From Microcella daejeonensis (lineage in GTDB: Bacteria > Actinomycetota > Actinomycetes > Actinomycetales > Microbacteriaceae), in NCBI RefSeq assembly GCF_026625045.1, contig NZ_CP113089.1:992001-1056000 (forward strand): a stretch of DNA of 64,000 nt, written 5' to 3'. The translations under genes and the position numbers were made by a program. The stretch's first letter is position 1. Every line of letters begins with the position of its first letter. The notes under the pieces were generated by a model. It saw only the letters and a program-made list of their open reading frames with translations. It was not told the DNA's origin and ran no database searches. Shown piece by piece: positions 51,069 to 60,272 of this stretch.

Positions 51069-53183
51069 TCAGAGACCGGGGATGGTGCGCACGACGAGGT
51101 CGATGAGCGCGATGCCGATGAAGGGGGTGATGAGACCGCCGAGCCCGTAGACCAGCAGGTTGCGGCGCAGCAGCGCCGAGGCGGAGGCCGCGCGGTACGA
51201 CACCCCGCGCAGGGCGATGGGGATGAGCGCGATGATCACGAGCGCGTTGAAGATGATCGCCGAGAGGATGGCGGACTCGGGTCTCGCGAGCCCCATGATG
51301 TTGAGCGCGTCGAGCCCGGGGAAGGCGCCGACGAACATCGCGGGGATGATCGCGAAGTACTTGGCCACGTCGTTCGCGATCGAGAACGTCGTGAGCGAGC
51401 CGCGCGTGATGAGCAGCTGCTTGCCGATGCGCACGATGTCGATGAGCTTCGTCGGGTCGGAGTCGAGGTCGACCATGTTGCCGGCCTCCTTCGCCGCCGA
51501 GGTGCCCGAGTTCATCGCGACGCCGACGTCGGCCTGCGCGAGGGCGGGCGCGTCGTTGGTGCCGTCGCCCGTCATGGCGACGAGCGCGCCCCCCTCCTGC
51601 TCCTTCCGGATGAGGGCGATCTTGTCGTCGGGGGTCGCCTCCGCGAGGTAGTCGTCGACGCCCGCCTCGGCGGCGATCGCCCTCGCGGTCAGCGGGTTGT
51701 CGCCGGTGATCATGACGGTGCGGATGCCCATGGCCCGCAGCTCGCGGAACCGCTCGGGCAGCCCCTCCTTCACGACGTCCTTGAGCTGCACGACGCCGAG
51801 CACGACGATCCCGCCCTCGGCGTCGCGCACGGCCACGACGAGGGGCGTGCCGCCCTGGCCGGAGATGCCGTCGACGATGCCCGCGAGCTCCGCGCGCACC
51901 GGCGCCACGGCATCCCCCGCCCACTCGGCGATGGTCGAGCCGGCGCCCTTGCGCACGGCGCCGCCGTCGGACAGGTCGACCCCGCTCATGCGGGTCTGCG
52001 CGGTGAAGGGCACGAGCAGGGCACCCGAGGGGAGCGCGTCGACGACCCCGGCGGACTCGGCGAGCGCGACGATCGAGGCGCCCTCGGGCGTGGGGTCGCC
52101 CAGGGAGGAGAGGCGCGCGGCCTCGAGCAGGCGGCGCTCCGAGACCCCGGCGAGGGGATGCACGGCCGTCGCCCGACGATTGCCGTAGGTGATCGTGCCC
52201 GTCTTGTCGAGCAGCAGCGTCGTCACGTCGCCCGCGGCCTCGACCGCGCGGCCCGACATCGCGAGCACGTTGCGGCGCACGAGGCGATCCATGCCGGCGA
52301 TGCCGATGGCGCTCAGCAGCGCGCCGATGGTCGTCGGGATGAGGCAGACCAGCAGCGCGACGAGCACGACGACGCTCACCGTCTCGCCCGCGATGCTCGC
52401 GAGCGGGTTGAGGGTCAGCACGACGACGGTGAACACGATCGAGAGGCTCGCGAGCAGGATGGTGAGCGCGATCTCGTTCGGGGTGCGCTGCCGGCTCGCG
52501 CCCTCCACGAGGGCGATCATGCGGTCGACGAAGGTGGCGCCCGGCTCGCTCGTGATGCGCACGACGATGCGGTCGCTCAGCACGCGCGTACCGCCGGTGA
52601 CGGCCGAGCGGTCGCCGCCGAACTCGCGCACGACGGGCGCCGATTCGCCCGTGATGGCGGACTCGTCGACCGTGGCGATGCCGGCGACGATCTCGCCGTC
52701 GCCGGGCACGATCTCGCCGGCCTCGATGACGACGACGTCGCCGCGGTGCAGGTCGCCCGAGAGCGCGTCGTCGATCGGGCTCGTCAGCGCCTCGGGGTCG
52801 CTCGCGGCGTCGTAGTCGCGTACGCGCCGCGCCGTCGTCGTGCTGCGCGTCTGCCGCAGGGTGCGGGCCTGCGCCTTGCCGCGGCCCTCGGCCACCGACT
52901 CGGCGAGCGTGCCGAAGATGACCGTGATCCAGAGCCAGACGGCGATGGAGGCGGTGAACACGAGCCCCTCCCCGCCCGACACCGCGTCGCCGACGGCGAT
53001 GACGGTGGTGAGGGCGGCGCCCGCCTCGACGATGAGCATCACGGGGTTGCGCCACAGCCGGCGCGGATCGAGCTTGCGCAGGGCGCCGGGCAGGGCCTCG
53101 GCGATCTGCCGCGGGCTCAGCCCGCTGCGGCGGCGGGAGGCGGTGCCCTCGGGGGCGGCCGCGGGGGCGTCGACGAGCGGCAT
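51069..53183 (-). CDS. kdpB: KdpB, ATP-hydrolysing subunit of the potassium pump
   Basis: A 704-residue P-type ATPase. TGESAPV is the actuator loop, Asp326 in DKTGTITYG is phosphorylated, and the [10 protein letters not shown] nucleotide-binding segment and [18 protein letters not shown] hinge are present. About seven membrane helices follow the family pattern. The ATG at 53183 sits 2 bases after the kdpA stop; the frame is open far upstream but overlaps kdpA. The N-terminal 40 residues are basic and Ser/Arg-rich. Together with KdpA, F and C it imports potassium at micromolar levels. Confidence 0.96.
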   Translation of the reverse strand: MPLVDAPAAAPEGTASRRRSGLSPRQIAEALPGALRKLDPRRLWRNPVMLIVEAGAALTTVIAVGDAVSGGEGLVFTASIAVWLWITVIFGTLAESVAEGRGKAQARTLRQTRSTTTARRVRDYDAASDPEALTSPIDDALSGDLHRGDVVVIEAGEIVPGDGEIVAGIATVDESAITGESAPVVREFGGDRSAVTGGTRVLSDRIVVRITSEPGATFVDRMIALVEGASRQRTPNEIALTILLASLSIVFTVVVLTLNPLASIAGETVSVVVLVALLVCLIPTTIGALLSAIGIAGMDRLVRRNVLAMSGRAVEAAGDVTTLLLDKTGTITYGNRRATAVHPLAGVSERRLLEAARLSSLGDPTPEGASIVALAESAGVVDALPSGALLVPFTAQTRMSGVDLSDGGAVRKGAGSTIAEWAGDAVAPVRAELAGIVDGISGQGGTPLVVAVRDAEGGIVVLGVVQLKDVVKEGLPERFRELRAMGIRTVMITGDNPLTARAIAAEAGVDDYLAEATPDDKIALIRKEQEGGALVAMTGDGTNDAPALAQADVGVAMNSGTSAAKEAGNMVDLDSDPTKLIDIVRIGKQLLITRGSLTTFSIANDVAKYFAIIPAMFVGAFPGLDALNIMGLARPESAILSAIIFNALVIIALIPIALRGVSYRAASASALLRRNLLVYGLGGLITPFIGIALIDLVVRTIPGL

Positions 53184-53185
53184 GG

Positions 53186-54862
53186 TCAGAGTCCTTCTGC
53201 GAGGGGCCCGAGGGCCAGGGCGGGGAAGTAGGTGAGGGCCGACACGATGACCGTGACGCCGACGAGGAGACCGGTGAAGAGCATCCCGTGGGTGGGCAGC
53301 GACCCGGCGGAGGAGGGCACGGGCTCGCGTGCGGCGAGGGACCGGGCGAGCGCGATGACGATCACGATGGGGATGAAACGACCGAGCACCATGGCCACGC
53401 CGAGCGCCGTGTTCAGCCAGGGCGTGTTCGCGGTGAGCCCGGCGAAGGCCGAGCCGTTGTTGTTCGCGGCCGAGGTGAAGGCGTAGAGCAGCTCGCTGTA
53501 GCCGTGCACCCCGGGGTTGTAGATGCTCGTCGTCTCGACGTCGTCGCGCACGCCCGGCAGGGTCGCGCTCAACGCCGTTCCGGCGAGCACGAGCACGGGG
53601 GTGATGAGGATGTACAGGCTCGCGAGCGTCATCTCGGGCGGCCCGATCTTCTTGCCGAGGTACTCGGGGGTGCGCCCCACCATGAGCCCGGCGATGAACA
53701 CCGCCACGATCGCGATGACGAGCATCCCGTACATGCCCGAGCCGACGCCGCCCGGAGCGACCTCGCCGAGCATCATGTTGAGCATCGTCACGCCGCCGCC
53801 GAGGGCGGTGAAGCTGTCGTGCATCGAGTTGACCGAGCCCGTCGAGGTGAGCGTGGTGGCGCCCGCGTAGAGCACCGAGCCCCCGATGCCGAAGCGCTGC
53901 TCCTTGCCCTCCATCGCCCCTCCGGCGAGCTGCGGCGCGGTGCCGCCCCCCGCGAGCTCGGCCGCGGCGAGCGCGACGACCGAGAGGGTGGCGAGGATCG
54001 CCATGGCGCCGGCGACCGCGCGGCCCTGCCGCACGTCGCCGACCATCGTGCCGAAGGTGCGCGGAAAGGAGAACGGGATCGCGAGGATGAGCAGGATCTC
54101 GACCAGGCTCGTCCACCCCGTGGGGTTCTCGAAGGGGTGCGCGGCATTGGCGTTGAAGAACCCGCCGCCGTTGGTGCCGATGAGCTTGATGGCCTCCTGC
54201 GAGGCGACCGGGCCGCCGGGAACGGTCGCGGTGCCGCCGGTCAGCGTCTCGACGGTCACGAAGCCGGAGAGGTTCTGCACGACGCCTCCCGCGAGGAGCA
54301 CGATCGCGGCGAGCAGCGCCATCGGCAGCAGGATGCGCACGACACCGCGCACCAGGTCGACCCAGAAGTTGCCGGCGAATCCGGTGCCGCGCGCCGCGAG
54401 CCCGCGGAACAGCGCCACGGCCACGGCCATGCCGACCGCCGCCGAGACGAAGTTCTGCACGACCAGGCCGACCGCCTGCACCGTGTACCCGAGCGTGAGC
54501 TCGGGAGAGTACGACTGCCAGTTGGTGTTCGTCACGAACGACACCGCGGTGTTGAACGCCAGATCGGGCGAGACGGCGGGGAGTCCGAGCGAGGCGGGCA
54601 GCAGCTGCTGCGTGCGCTGCAGCGCGTAGAGCACCACGGCGCCGGCCGCCGAGAACAGCAGCAGCGCCCGGGTGTAGCCCCGGGCATCCTGCATCGCAGC
54701 GCTGTCGACGCCCATGAGGCGCAGCAGCGGGCGCTCGATACGCCGATCGCGGGGGCTCGTGTACACGCGGGCCATGTAGTCGCCGAGGGGGCGGTGGATG
54801 ATCGCGACGAGCAGTGCGATCGTGCCCAGCTGCGCGGCGAGCAGCCCGATCTCGAGCGTCAC
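53186..54862 (-). CDS. kdpA: KdpA, potassium-translocating channel subunit
   Basis: A 558-residue membrane protein with about ten helices and four pore-loop filter regions: [30 protein letters not shown], the [18 protein letters not shown] block and a final [13 protein letters not shown]. Those Gly-rich loops form the potassium filter. The start codon is a GTG overlapping the kdpF stop (GTGA), the arrangement expected for coupled translation. It is the largest membrane part of the Kdp complex. Confidence 0.96.
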   Translation of the reverse strand: MTLEIGLLAAQLGTIALLVAIIHRPLGDYMARVYTSPRDRRIERPLLRLMGVDSAAMQDARGYTRALLLFSAAGAVVLYALQRTQQLLPASLGLPAVSPDLAFNTAVSFVTNTNWQSYSPELTLGYTVQAVGLVVQNFVSAAVGMAVAVALFRGLAARGTGFAGNFWVDLVRGVVRILLPMALLAAIVLLAGGVVQNLSGFVTVETLTGGTATVPGGPVASQEAIKLIGTNGGGFFNANAAHPFENPTGWTSLVEILLILAIPFSFPRTFGTMVGDVRQGRAVAGAMAILATLSVVALAAAELAGGGTAPQLAGGAMEGKEQRFGIGGSVLYAGATTLTSTGSVNSMHDSFTALGGGVTMLNMMLGEVAPGGVGSGMYGMLVIAIVAVFIAGLMVGRTPEYLGKKIGPPEMTLASLYILITPVLVLAGTALSATLPGVRDDVETTSIYNPGVHGYSELLYAFTSAANNNGSAFAGLTANTPWLNTALGVAMVLGRFIPIVIVIALARSLAAREPVPSSAGSLPTHGMLFTGLLVGVTVIVSALTYFPALALGPLAEGL

Positions 54863-54951
54863 GAGAACACGTCCGGCTTCAGCAGCGCGACGAGCAGGTA
54901 GCCCACGGCGGCGAGGCCGAGGAGGAGGGCGACGACGTCGAGGGGGCTCAT
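54859..54951 (-). CDS. kdpF: KdpF, single-helix stabilising subunit
   Basis: A 30-residue protein beginning [12 protein letters not shown] and ending KPDVFS, with the family hallmark [10 protein letters not shown]. One membrane helix packs between KdpA and KdpB and stabilises the complex. The ATG overlaps the stop of a preceding 27-codon gene, and its own stop overlaps the kdpA GTG. It is too short for routine gene callers. Confidence 0.93.
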   Translation of the reverse strand: MSPLDVVALLLGLAAVGYLLVALLKPDVFS

Positions 54952-55031
54952 CGCTCCCTCACCGCCGACGCCACGGCGCCGACGGCCGCGAACAGGGCGG
55001 CGATCAGGGCCAGGTACACGAGATCCAGCAC
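54948..55031 (-). CDS. 27-residue membrane microprotein preceding kdpF
   Basis: GTG at 55031, with GGAGAGG upstream at proper spacing. The product begins [14 protein letters not shown] and ends SAVRER: one membrane helix with a basic tail. Its stop overlaps the kdpF start as ATGA, so it is the first gene of the kdp transcript. Small proteins of this look are seen before kdpF in some other genomes but have no assigned function, as far as I know. It could be an extra Kdp subunit, an assembly factor or a translational leader. Confidence 0.7.
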   Translation of the reverse strand: MLDLVYLALIAALFAAVGAVASAVRER

Positions 55032-55124
55032 GGATGGTCCTCTCCGGGGGCGGGGCCCCGTCACGGTCGTCGGGGTCGACGGCCGCAGGCGACGCTAGGA
55101 GCCGGGGTCGCCGGGGGCGGGCGT

Positions 55125-55169
55125 CCTCACGGTTCCCTAACGCCCCGCCGCGCGACCCTCACGATTCCC
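55125..55169 (-). promoter_or_regulatory. Two-copy direct repeat upstream of kdp, candidate KdpE site
   Basis: On the minus strand GGGAATCGTGAGG (55157-55169) and GGGAACCGTGAGG (55125-55137) match at 12 of 13 bases with a 32-base period, close to three helical turns. They end 94 bases before the first kdp-operon gene. Spaced direct repeats are the normal target of OmpR-family regulators such as KdpE. The assignment is inferred from shape and place. Confidence 0.5.
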
Positions 55170-55175
55170 GCGCAC

Positions 55176-55201
55176 CGACCGGGGTACACGACCGGGGTAC
55201 A
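55176..55201. repeat. Tandem 13-bp repeat in the kdp-ktr divergent region
   Basis: CGACCGGGGTACA occurs at 55176-55188 and immediately again at 55189-55201, 41 bases before the ktrB GTG. It may be a regulator site for the potassium channel genes or simple duplication. Confidence 0.55.
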
Positions 55202-55241
55202 GGCGCCGCGGCCGCGCTGCACCGGGCGTAGTGTTCCCGGC

Positions 55242-56612
55242 GTGCTCGACCTCTCCTCATCGCGCCCGCGTCCGGGCGTGGCTCCGCGTGCGCGCATCGC
55301 GCCCGCGCAGGTGGTCGTGCTCGGCTTCCTCGCGGCGATGATCGCGGCCACCGGGCTGCTCTCGCTGCCGATCGCGCACGCCCCCGGCGAGCGCGTCGAC
55401 GTGCTCGAGGCCGCCTTCACCGCGGTCTCGGCCGTCTCGGTGACCGGCCACGTCGTCGTCGACACGGCCACCGCCTGGTCGCCCTTCGGCCTCGTCGTGA
55501 TCGTGCTGTTCATCCAGCTCGGCGGCCTCGGCATCATGCTCGTGGCCTCGCTCATCGGCCTGGCGCTCGTGCGCCGCTTCACCCTGCGCAACCGCATCAC
55601 CACCGGTACCGAGAACCGGGCGGTCGACTTCGGGGATGCGGGGAGGCTCGCGCGGGGCATCCTCGCCACCTCGCTCATCATCGAGGGCGCCGTCGCCCTG
55701 CTGCTCGCCGCGCGCTTCGCGCTCGAGTACGACTACCCCCTCGGCGAGGCGCTCTGGCGGGGAGGGTTCCTCGCCATCTCGAGCTTCAACAACGCCGGCT
55801 TCGCGCCGTGGAGCGACAACATGATCGGCTTCGCGACCGATCCCTTCGTCGTGTTGCCGATGTCGATCGCCACCATCCTCGGTGGGCTCGGGTTCCCCGT
55901 GCTGCGCCAGCTGCGCAAGGAGTTCGGCCGCCCGCTGCACTGGACGATGAACACCAACATCGTGCTCGTCATGACGGCGGCGCTGCTCGTGCTCGGCACC
56001 GCGTACATCGCCGTGCTCGAATGGGGCAACCGCGCCACGATCGGCGCCTACGACGCGGCCGACCGCATCCTCGTCGCCTTCTTCCACTCGGTGCAGACCC
56101 GCACCGCCGGCTTCAACAGCGTCGACATCGGGCAGCTGAACCCCGAGACGCTGCTGGGCATGGACGTGCTCATGTTCATCGGCGGCGGCCCGGCCGGCAC
56201 GGCCGGCGGCATCAAGGTGACGACCTTCGCCGTGCTGCTCTTCATCCTGCTCACCGAGCTGCGCGGCGAGGGGGCCGTCAACATCTTCGGCAAGCGGCTC
56301 TCCCGTGCCGTGCACCGCGAGGCCATCACCATCGCGCTGCTCTCGCTCGCCGCGGTCATGGCGGCCACGACGGCCCTCATGATGATCAGCCACCTCGATC
56401 TCGACGTCCTGCTCTTCGAGGCCGTCTCGGCCTTCGGCACCGTCGGGCTCAGCACCGGCATCACCGCCGATCTGCCCCCGGCCGGCCAGGTCATCCTCAT
56501 GGTGCTCATGCTGCTCGGCCGGCTCGGACCGCTCACGCTCGGAACCGCCCTCGTGCTGCGGCAGCGCCGCACGCTCTACGAACTTCCCAAGGAGAGGCCC
56601 GTCATTGGCTAA
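55242..56612 (+). CDS. ktrB: KtrB/TrkH-family potassium uptake channel
   Basis: A 456-residue membrane subunit made of four pore units. Filter-type loops include AVSVTGHVVVDTATAWS, ISSFNNAGFAPWSDN, TRTAGFNSVDIGQL and EAVSAFGTVGLSTGIT. The gate loop between the third-repeat helices (MFIGGGPAGTAGGIKVTTF) is intact. The GTG at 55242 is chosen because homology begins soon after. It overlaps ktrA by 8 bases and is divergent from kdp, giving constitutive-type and high-affinity potassium uptake side by side. Confidence 0.93.
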   Translation: MLDLSSSRPRPGVAPRARIAPAQVVVLGFLAAMIAATGLLSLPIAHAPGERVDVLEAAFTAVSAVSVTGHVVVDTATAWSPFGLVVIVLFIQLGGLGIMLVASLIGLALVRRFTLRNRITTGTENRAVDFGDAGRLARGILATSLIIEGAVALLLAARFALEYDYPLGEALWRGGFLAISSFNNAGFAPWSDNMIGFATDPFVVLPMSIATILGGLGFPVLRQLRKEFGRPLHWTMNTNIVLVMTAALLVLGTAYIAVLEWGNRATIGAYDAADRILVAFFHSVQTRTAGFNSVDIGQLNPETLLGMDVLMFIGGGPAGTAGGIKVTTFAVLLFILLTELRGEGAVNIFGKRLSRAVHREAITIALLSLAAVMAATTALMMISHLDLDVLLFEAVSAFGTVGLSTGITADLPPAGQVILMVLMLLGRLGPLTLGTALVLRQRRTLYELPKERPVIG

Positions 56613-57303
56613 GTCGCGATTGTTCACCGGAAGCCGCGCCTCGCGCATCGCCGAGGCCGACTCCGTCGCCGTGCTCGGGCTCGGCCGCTTCGGCCGGGCG
56701 CTCGCCCTCGAGCTCATGGCCTCGGGCACCGAGGTGCTCGCCATCGACTCCGACGAGGAGATCGTGCAGAGCCTCAACGGCGCCGTCACCCGGGCGGTGC
56801 GCGCCGACACCACCAAGGAGGAGGTGCTGCGGCAGCTGGCGGTGCACGAGTTCGACCGCGTGGTCGTCGCCATCGGCAGCGACATCCAGGCGAGCATCCT
56901 CACCACCTCGGTGCTGCTCTCGTTCCGGCGCCCGCAGATCTGGGCGAAGGCGACGAGCGAGCCGCACGGCCGCATCCTGCAGCAGCTCGGGGTCGAGCAC
57001 GTGATCCACCCCGAGGCCGACACGGGTCGCCGGGTCGCCCACCTCGTGCGCGGCGCCGCGCTCGACTACATCGAGGTCGGCGACGACTACGCGATCGTCA
57101 AGACGAGCCCGAACTCGGCGGTGCTCGGCAGGCGGCTCGGCGACACGCGCATCCGGCAGGAGCACGGGGTCACCGTCATGGCGGTGCGCCGCGGCGAGAA
57201 GCCCTGGTGCAACGCCGACGCCGACACCGTGCTGCAGGAGGGCGACACCATCCTCGTGGCCGGCCCCACCCGTCGCGCCGAGGAGTTCGGCCAGCTGCGC
57301 TGA
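56605..57303 (+). CDS. ktrA: KtrA/TrkA-type RCK regulatory subunit
   Basis: A 232-residue cytoplasmic protein. The RCK-N Rossmann domain (VAVLGLGRFGRALALELMASG, AIDSDEEIVQSL) binds nucleotide, and the RCK-C domain near 150-225 (SPNSAVLGRRLGDTRIRQEHGVTVMAVRR) is where c-di-AMP binds in homologues. The start is TTG at 56605 with GGAGAGG upstream, within the end of ktrB. One RCK-N plus one RCK-C is the KtrA form, not the double TrkA. It gates the KtrB pore. Confidence 0.94.
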   Translation: MAKSRLFTGSRASRIAEADSVAVLGLGRFGRALALELMASGTEVLAIDSDEEIVQSLNGAVTRAVRADTTKEEVLRQLAVHEFDRVVVAIGSDIQASILTTSVLLSFRRPQIWAKATSEPHGRILQQLGVEHVIHPEADTGRRVAHLVRGAALDYIEVGDDYAIVKTSPNSAVLGRRLGDTRIRQEHGVTVMAVRRGEKPWCNADADTVLQEGDTILVAGPTRRAEEFGQLR

Positions 57304-57365
57304 GCCGCGCCCGCCGCGCGGGGCGTACACTCGCCTCGCTCGACCCGCATCGAACGGAGCTCCTC

Positions 57366-57626
57366 ATGCCCTTCAACCTCTCCGGCTGGCACGGCGTCAT
57401 CCTGCTGCTCGTCGTGCTGCTGCTGTTCGCCGCGCCGAAGCTGCCGCAGCTGGCCCGCAGCCTCGGGCAGTCGATCACGATCTTCCGCGGCGAGGTCAAG
57501 GCGGGCCGCGCCGACGACGAGGAGCCGACCGGGGCCGCGGAGGCCCCCGCTGCCGCGGCGGACACGGCGGACGCCGCCGACCCGGCGACCCCCGATCGCG
57601 CCGACGCGCCGCCGCGCCGGCCCTGA
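57366..57626 (+). CDS. tatA: TatA-family twin-arginine translocase component
   Basis: An 86-residue protein: one N-terminal membrane helix (MPFNLSGWHGVILLLVVLLLF), then an amphipathic helix (APKLPQLARSLGQSITIFRGEV) and an acidic Ala/Pro tail, the TatA layout. TatA oligomers form the passage for folded Tat substrates. No tatC is nearby. The first helix start GWHGVILLL resembles TatA more than TatB. The ATG at 57366 follows GGAG. It lies between ktrA and corA. Confidence 0.88.
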   Translation: MPFNLSGWHGVILLLVVLLLFAAPKLPQLARSLGQSITIFRGEVKAGRADDEEPTGAAEAPAAAADTADAADPATPDRADAPPRRP

Positions 57627-57627
57627 C

Positions 57628-58629
57628 GTGGCCCTCATCGACAGCGCCGTCTACGTCGGCGGCAAGCGGCTCGGCGCGACCGTCGACCTCGAGGAGACCT
57701 ACGAGCTGACCCGGGCCCACGGCGGCATCGCCTGGATCGGCCTCTACCGCCCGACCCTCGACGAGCTGCAGTCGGTCGCCGCCGAGTTCGATCTGCACGA
57801 GCTGGCCGTCGAGGATGCCCTCAAGGGCCGTCAGCGGTCGAAGCTCGAGCGCTTCGGCGAGACGCTCTTCCTCGCCCTGCGCCCCGCCCGCTACATCGAC
57901 GCCACCGAGACGGTCGAGTTCGGAGAGCTGCTGATCTTCGTCGGGCCCGACTTCGTCGTCACCGTGCGGCACGCCGAGTCGCCCGATCTGCGCCGGGTGC
58001 GCGAGCGCCTCGAAGCCGAGCCCGAGCTCCTCGCCCTCGGCCCCGAGGCCATCCTCTACGCCGTGCTCGACGAGGTCGTCGACGAGTACGAGCCGGTCGT
58101 CGCGGGCCTCGAGAACGACATCGATGAGATCGAGGACCAGCTGTTCGGCGCGAGCGACGACGACGCTCTCACCCGGCGCATCTACGACCTCTCGAGCGAG
58201 GTCATCGCGTTCCAGCGCGCCGTGCAGCCGCTCGCCGGCATCATCGAGGCCCTGCTGAAGGGCGGCGACCGGTACGGCGTCGACGTGCAGCTGCAGCGCC
58301 GGCTGCGCGACGTGCTCGACCACGTGCACCGCGCCTCGGAGCGCGCCGACTCGTTCCGCGCGCTCCTCGACAACGCGCTGCAGGTGCAGTCGACGCTCGT
58401 CACCCGGCGCATGACCGTGGTGAGCGTCGAGCAGAACGAGCAGATCAAGCGCATCACCTCGTGGGCGGCCATCCTGTTCGCCCCGACGCTCGTCGGCACC
58501 GTCTACGGCATGAACTTCCGCGTCATGCCCGAGCTCGAGTGGACCCTCGGCTACCCCTTCGCCCTGCTGCTCATGCTGCTCATGGGGGTCGGTCTCTACA
58601 TCGCCTTCAAGGCCAAGCGCTGGCTGTGA
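57628..58629 (+). CDS. corA: CorA-family divalent cation channel
   Basis: A 333-residue magnesium/cobalt transporter starting with GTG 1 base after tatA. A long cytoplasmic alpha/beta and coiled domain is followed by two C-terminal membrane helices; the selectivity signature YGMN sits at residues 293-296, with a following loop RVMPELEWTLGYP. The funnel-helix acidic positions (ENDIDEIEDQLFG) fit the family's divalent sensing. Its place beside potassium genes points to general cation balance. Confidence 0.94.
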   Translation: MALIDSAVYVGGKRLGATVDLEETYELTRAHGGIAWIGLYRPTLDELQSVAAEFDLHELAVEDALKGRQRSKLERFGETLFLALRPARYIDATETVEFGELLIFVGPDFVVTVRHAESPDLRRVRERLEAEPELLALGPEAILYAVLDEVVDEYEPVVAGLENDIDEIEDQLFGASDDDALTRRIYDLSSEVIAFQRAVQPLAGIIEALLKGGDRYGVDVQLQRRLRDVLDHVHRASERADSFRALLDNALQVQSTLVTRRMTVVSVEQNEQIKRITSWAAILFAPTLVGTVYGMNFRVMPELEWTLGYPFALLLMLLMGVGLYIAFKAKRWL

Positions 58630-58730
58630 ATCGCGCCACCCTGTGCGCGGCCTCCACGTCGCCCGCCCGCCCCTGGCGGCCCTGACGGCCTCCTGCCACC
58701 GTGGGAGACCCCCGAGGGAAGGAGCACCGC

Positions 58731-58898
58731 ATGAACGACAAGGCAGAGCACAAGGGCGAAGAGCTCATCGGCAAGGCCAAGGAGGGCCTCGGCAAGGCGA
58801 CCGGCAACGAGCGCCTCGAGGCCGAGGGTCACGCCGAGCAGTCGACGGCCAACCTCAAGCAGGCCGGCGACGACGTCAAGGACGCCTTCACGAAGTAG
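58731..58898 (+). CDS. Second CsbD-family small stress protein
   Basis: A 55-residue paralogue of the 46551 gene: GEELIGKAKEGLGKATGNE, LEAEGHAEQSTANLK, QAGDDVKDAFTK. The ATG at 58731 follows GGAAGGAG. The two copies share most positions but have different neighbours, so this is an old duplication or separate acquisition. It is convergent with a MATE gene across a strong hairpin. Confidence 0.93.
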   Translation: MNDKAEHKGEELIGKAKEGLGKATGNERLEAEGHAEQSTANLKQAGDDVKDAFTK

Positions 58899-58916
58899 CG
58901 TCGACGCCCCGCACGA

Positions 58917-60239
58917 TCAGCGCGCGGCACCCGTGACGATCCACGCGGTGCCGCGCGCTCGTGCGCTCAGGGTCGCCGCCCGCGCTCCGAGGTAGACGAA
59001 CGCGAAGACCGCCAGCAGGCCGAGCAGGCCGAGGTCGGGCACGAGCGCGAGCACCGCCAGGTACACGAGCAGGTTCAGGATGCCCGTGACCGCGAGGTAG
59101 CGCCCGTCGCCGGCCCCGATGAGCACGCCGTCGAGCACGAAGACCAGCCCGGCGAGCGGCAGGCCGAGCGCGAGCACGACGAGGGCGGCGGGAAGGGCAT
59201 CCCGTACCGCCGCATCGGAGGTCATGACGACGCTCAGCGGGCCCGCGAGCGCGAGCAGCACGAGCGCGAGGCCCGCGCCGACCACGACGCCCCACCCCAC
59301 GAGCCTCCGGGTCGTCGCGCGCACCCGCGGCACCTCGGCCGCCCCCAGTGCGTGCCCGACGAGCGTCTGCCCGGCGATCGCGAGGGCGTCGAGCACGAGC
59401 GCGAGCAGGCTGTAGACGGCGAACCAGACGTGGGCGGCGGCGAGCTCGACCGTGCCGAGCCCCGTCGCGACGGCGACGGTGACGACGAGCGCGATGCGCA
59501 GCGAGAGCGTGCGCACGAAGAGCCAGGAGCCGGCGGTCGCGGCCGCGCGCAGTCCGGCGAAGCCCGGGCGCAGCGCCGCACCCTCGCGCAGGGCCGCCCG
59601 CACGACGACGGCGACGAGAGCGATCGCCATGCCCCACTGCGCGATGACGGTGCCGAGCGCCGAGCCGGCCACGCCGAGACCCGCCCCGTAGATGAGGGCG
59701 GCGTTGAGCAGGATGTTCGCGCCGAAGCCGACGACCGCGACGAGCAACGGCGTGCGCACGTCCTGCAGGCCGCGCAGCACCCCGGTCGCCGCGAGCACGA
59801 GCAGCATGCCCGGCACGCCCCACCAGGAGATCGTGAGGTAGGTGAGCGCCTCGGCCTCGACCGGCCCGCTCGCCCCGAACGCCGCGATGACCGGCGACGA
59901 GAGCGGCAGCATCACGGCGAGCAGCAGCACCCCCAGACCGAGTCCGAGCCACAGCCCGTCGACGCCGGCCGAGAGCGCGCCGCGCCGATCGCCGGCCCCG
60001 AGCCTCCGCGCGACGAGGGGGGTCGTCGCGTAGGCGAGGAACACGAGCAGCCCGATCGCCGTCTGCAGCACCGTCGCCGCGAGGCCGAGCCCGGCGAGCG
60101 GGGCCGCGCCGAGGTGCCCGACCATGGCCGTGTCGGTGAGCACGAAGAGCGGCTCGGCGACGAGCGCCCCGAGCGAGGGCACCGCCAGCGCGGCGATCTC
60201 GCGATCGAGCGGGCGGAGGCGGGGCAGGCGGGCGCGCAC
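58917..60239 (-). CDS. MATE-family (DinF-like) multidrug efflux transporter
   Basis: A 440-residue antiporter with 12 helices in two six-helix halves. The first half has PSLGALVAEPLFVLTDTAMVGHLG and the second an AIAGQTLVGHALGA motif, as in the DinF branch of MATE proteins. It exports cationic drugs using sodium or proton gradients; the substrate is unknown. The GTG at 60239 is the only sensible start and may be leaderless. Long upstream open frame on this strand is antisense to other genes. It is divergent from an MFS gene, 33 bases apart. Confidence 0.9.
   Translation of the reverse strand: MRARLPRLRPLDREIAALAVPSLGALVAEPLFVLTDTAMVGHLGAAPLAGLGLAATVLQTAIGLLVFLAYATTPLVARRLGAGDRRGALSAGVDGLWLGLGLGVLLLAVMLPLSSPVIAAFGASGPVEAEALTYLTISWWGVPGMLLVLAATGVLRGLQDVRTPLLVAVVGFGANILLNAALIYGAGLGVAGSALGTVIAQWGMAIALVAVVVRAALREGAALRPGFAGLRAAATAGSWLFVRTLSLRIALVVTVAVATGLGTVELAAAHVWFAVYSLLALVLDALAIAGQTLVGHALGAAEVPRVRATTRRLVGWGVVVGAGLALVLLALAGPLSVVMTSDAAVRDALPAALVVLALGLPLAGLVFVLDGVLIGAGDGRYLAVTGILNLLVYLAVLALVPDLGLLGLLAVFAFVYLGARAATLSARARGTAWIVTGAAR
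58919..58959. terminator. Strong hairpin between csbD-like and MATE genes
   Basis: AGCGCGCGGCACC (58919-58931) pairs perfectly over 13 bp with GGTGCCGCGCGCT (58947-58959), loop 15 bases. It lies inside the last codons of the minus-strand MATE gene and 21 bases past the CsbD stop, so it can end both transcripts. Confidence 0.75.
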
Positions 60240-60272
60240 CCGCCCACGGTAGTCGGCGGCGTACCCTCGAGC

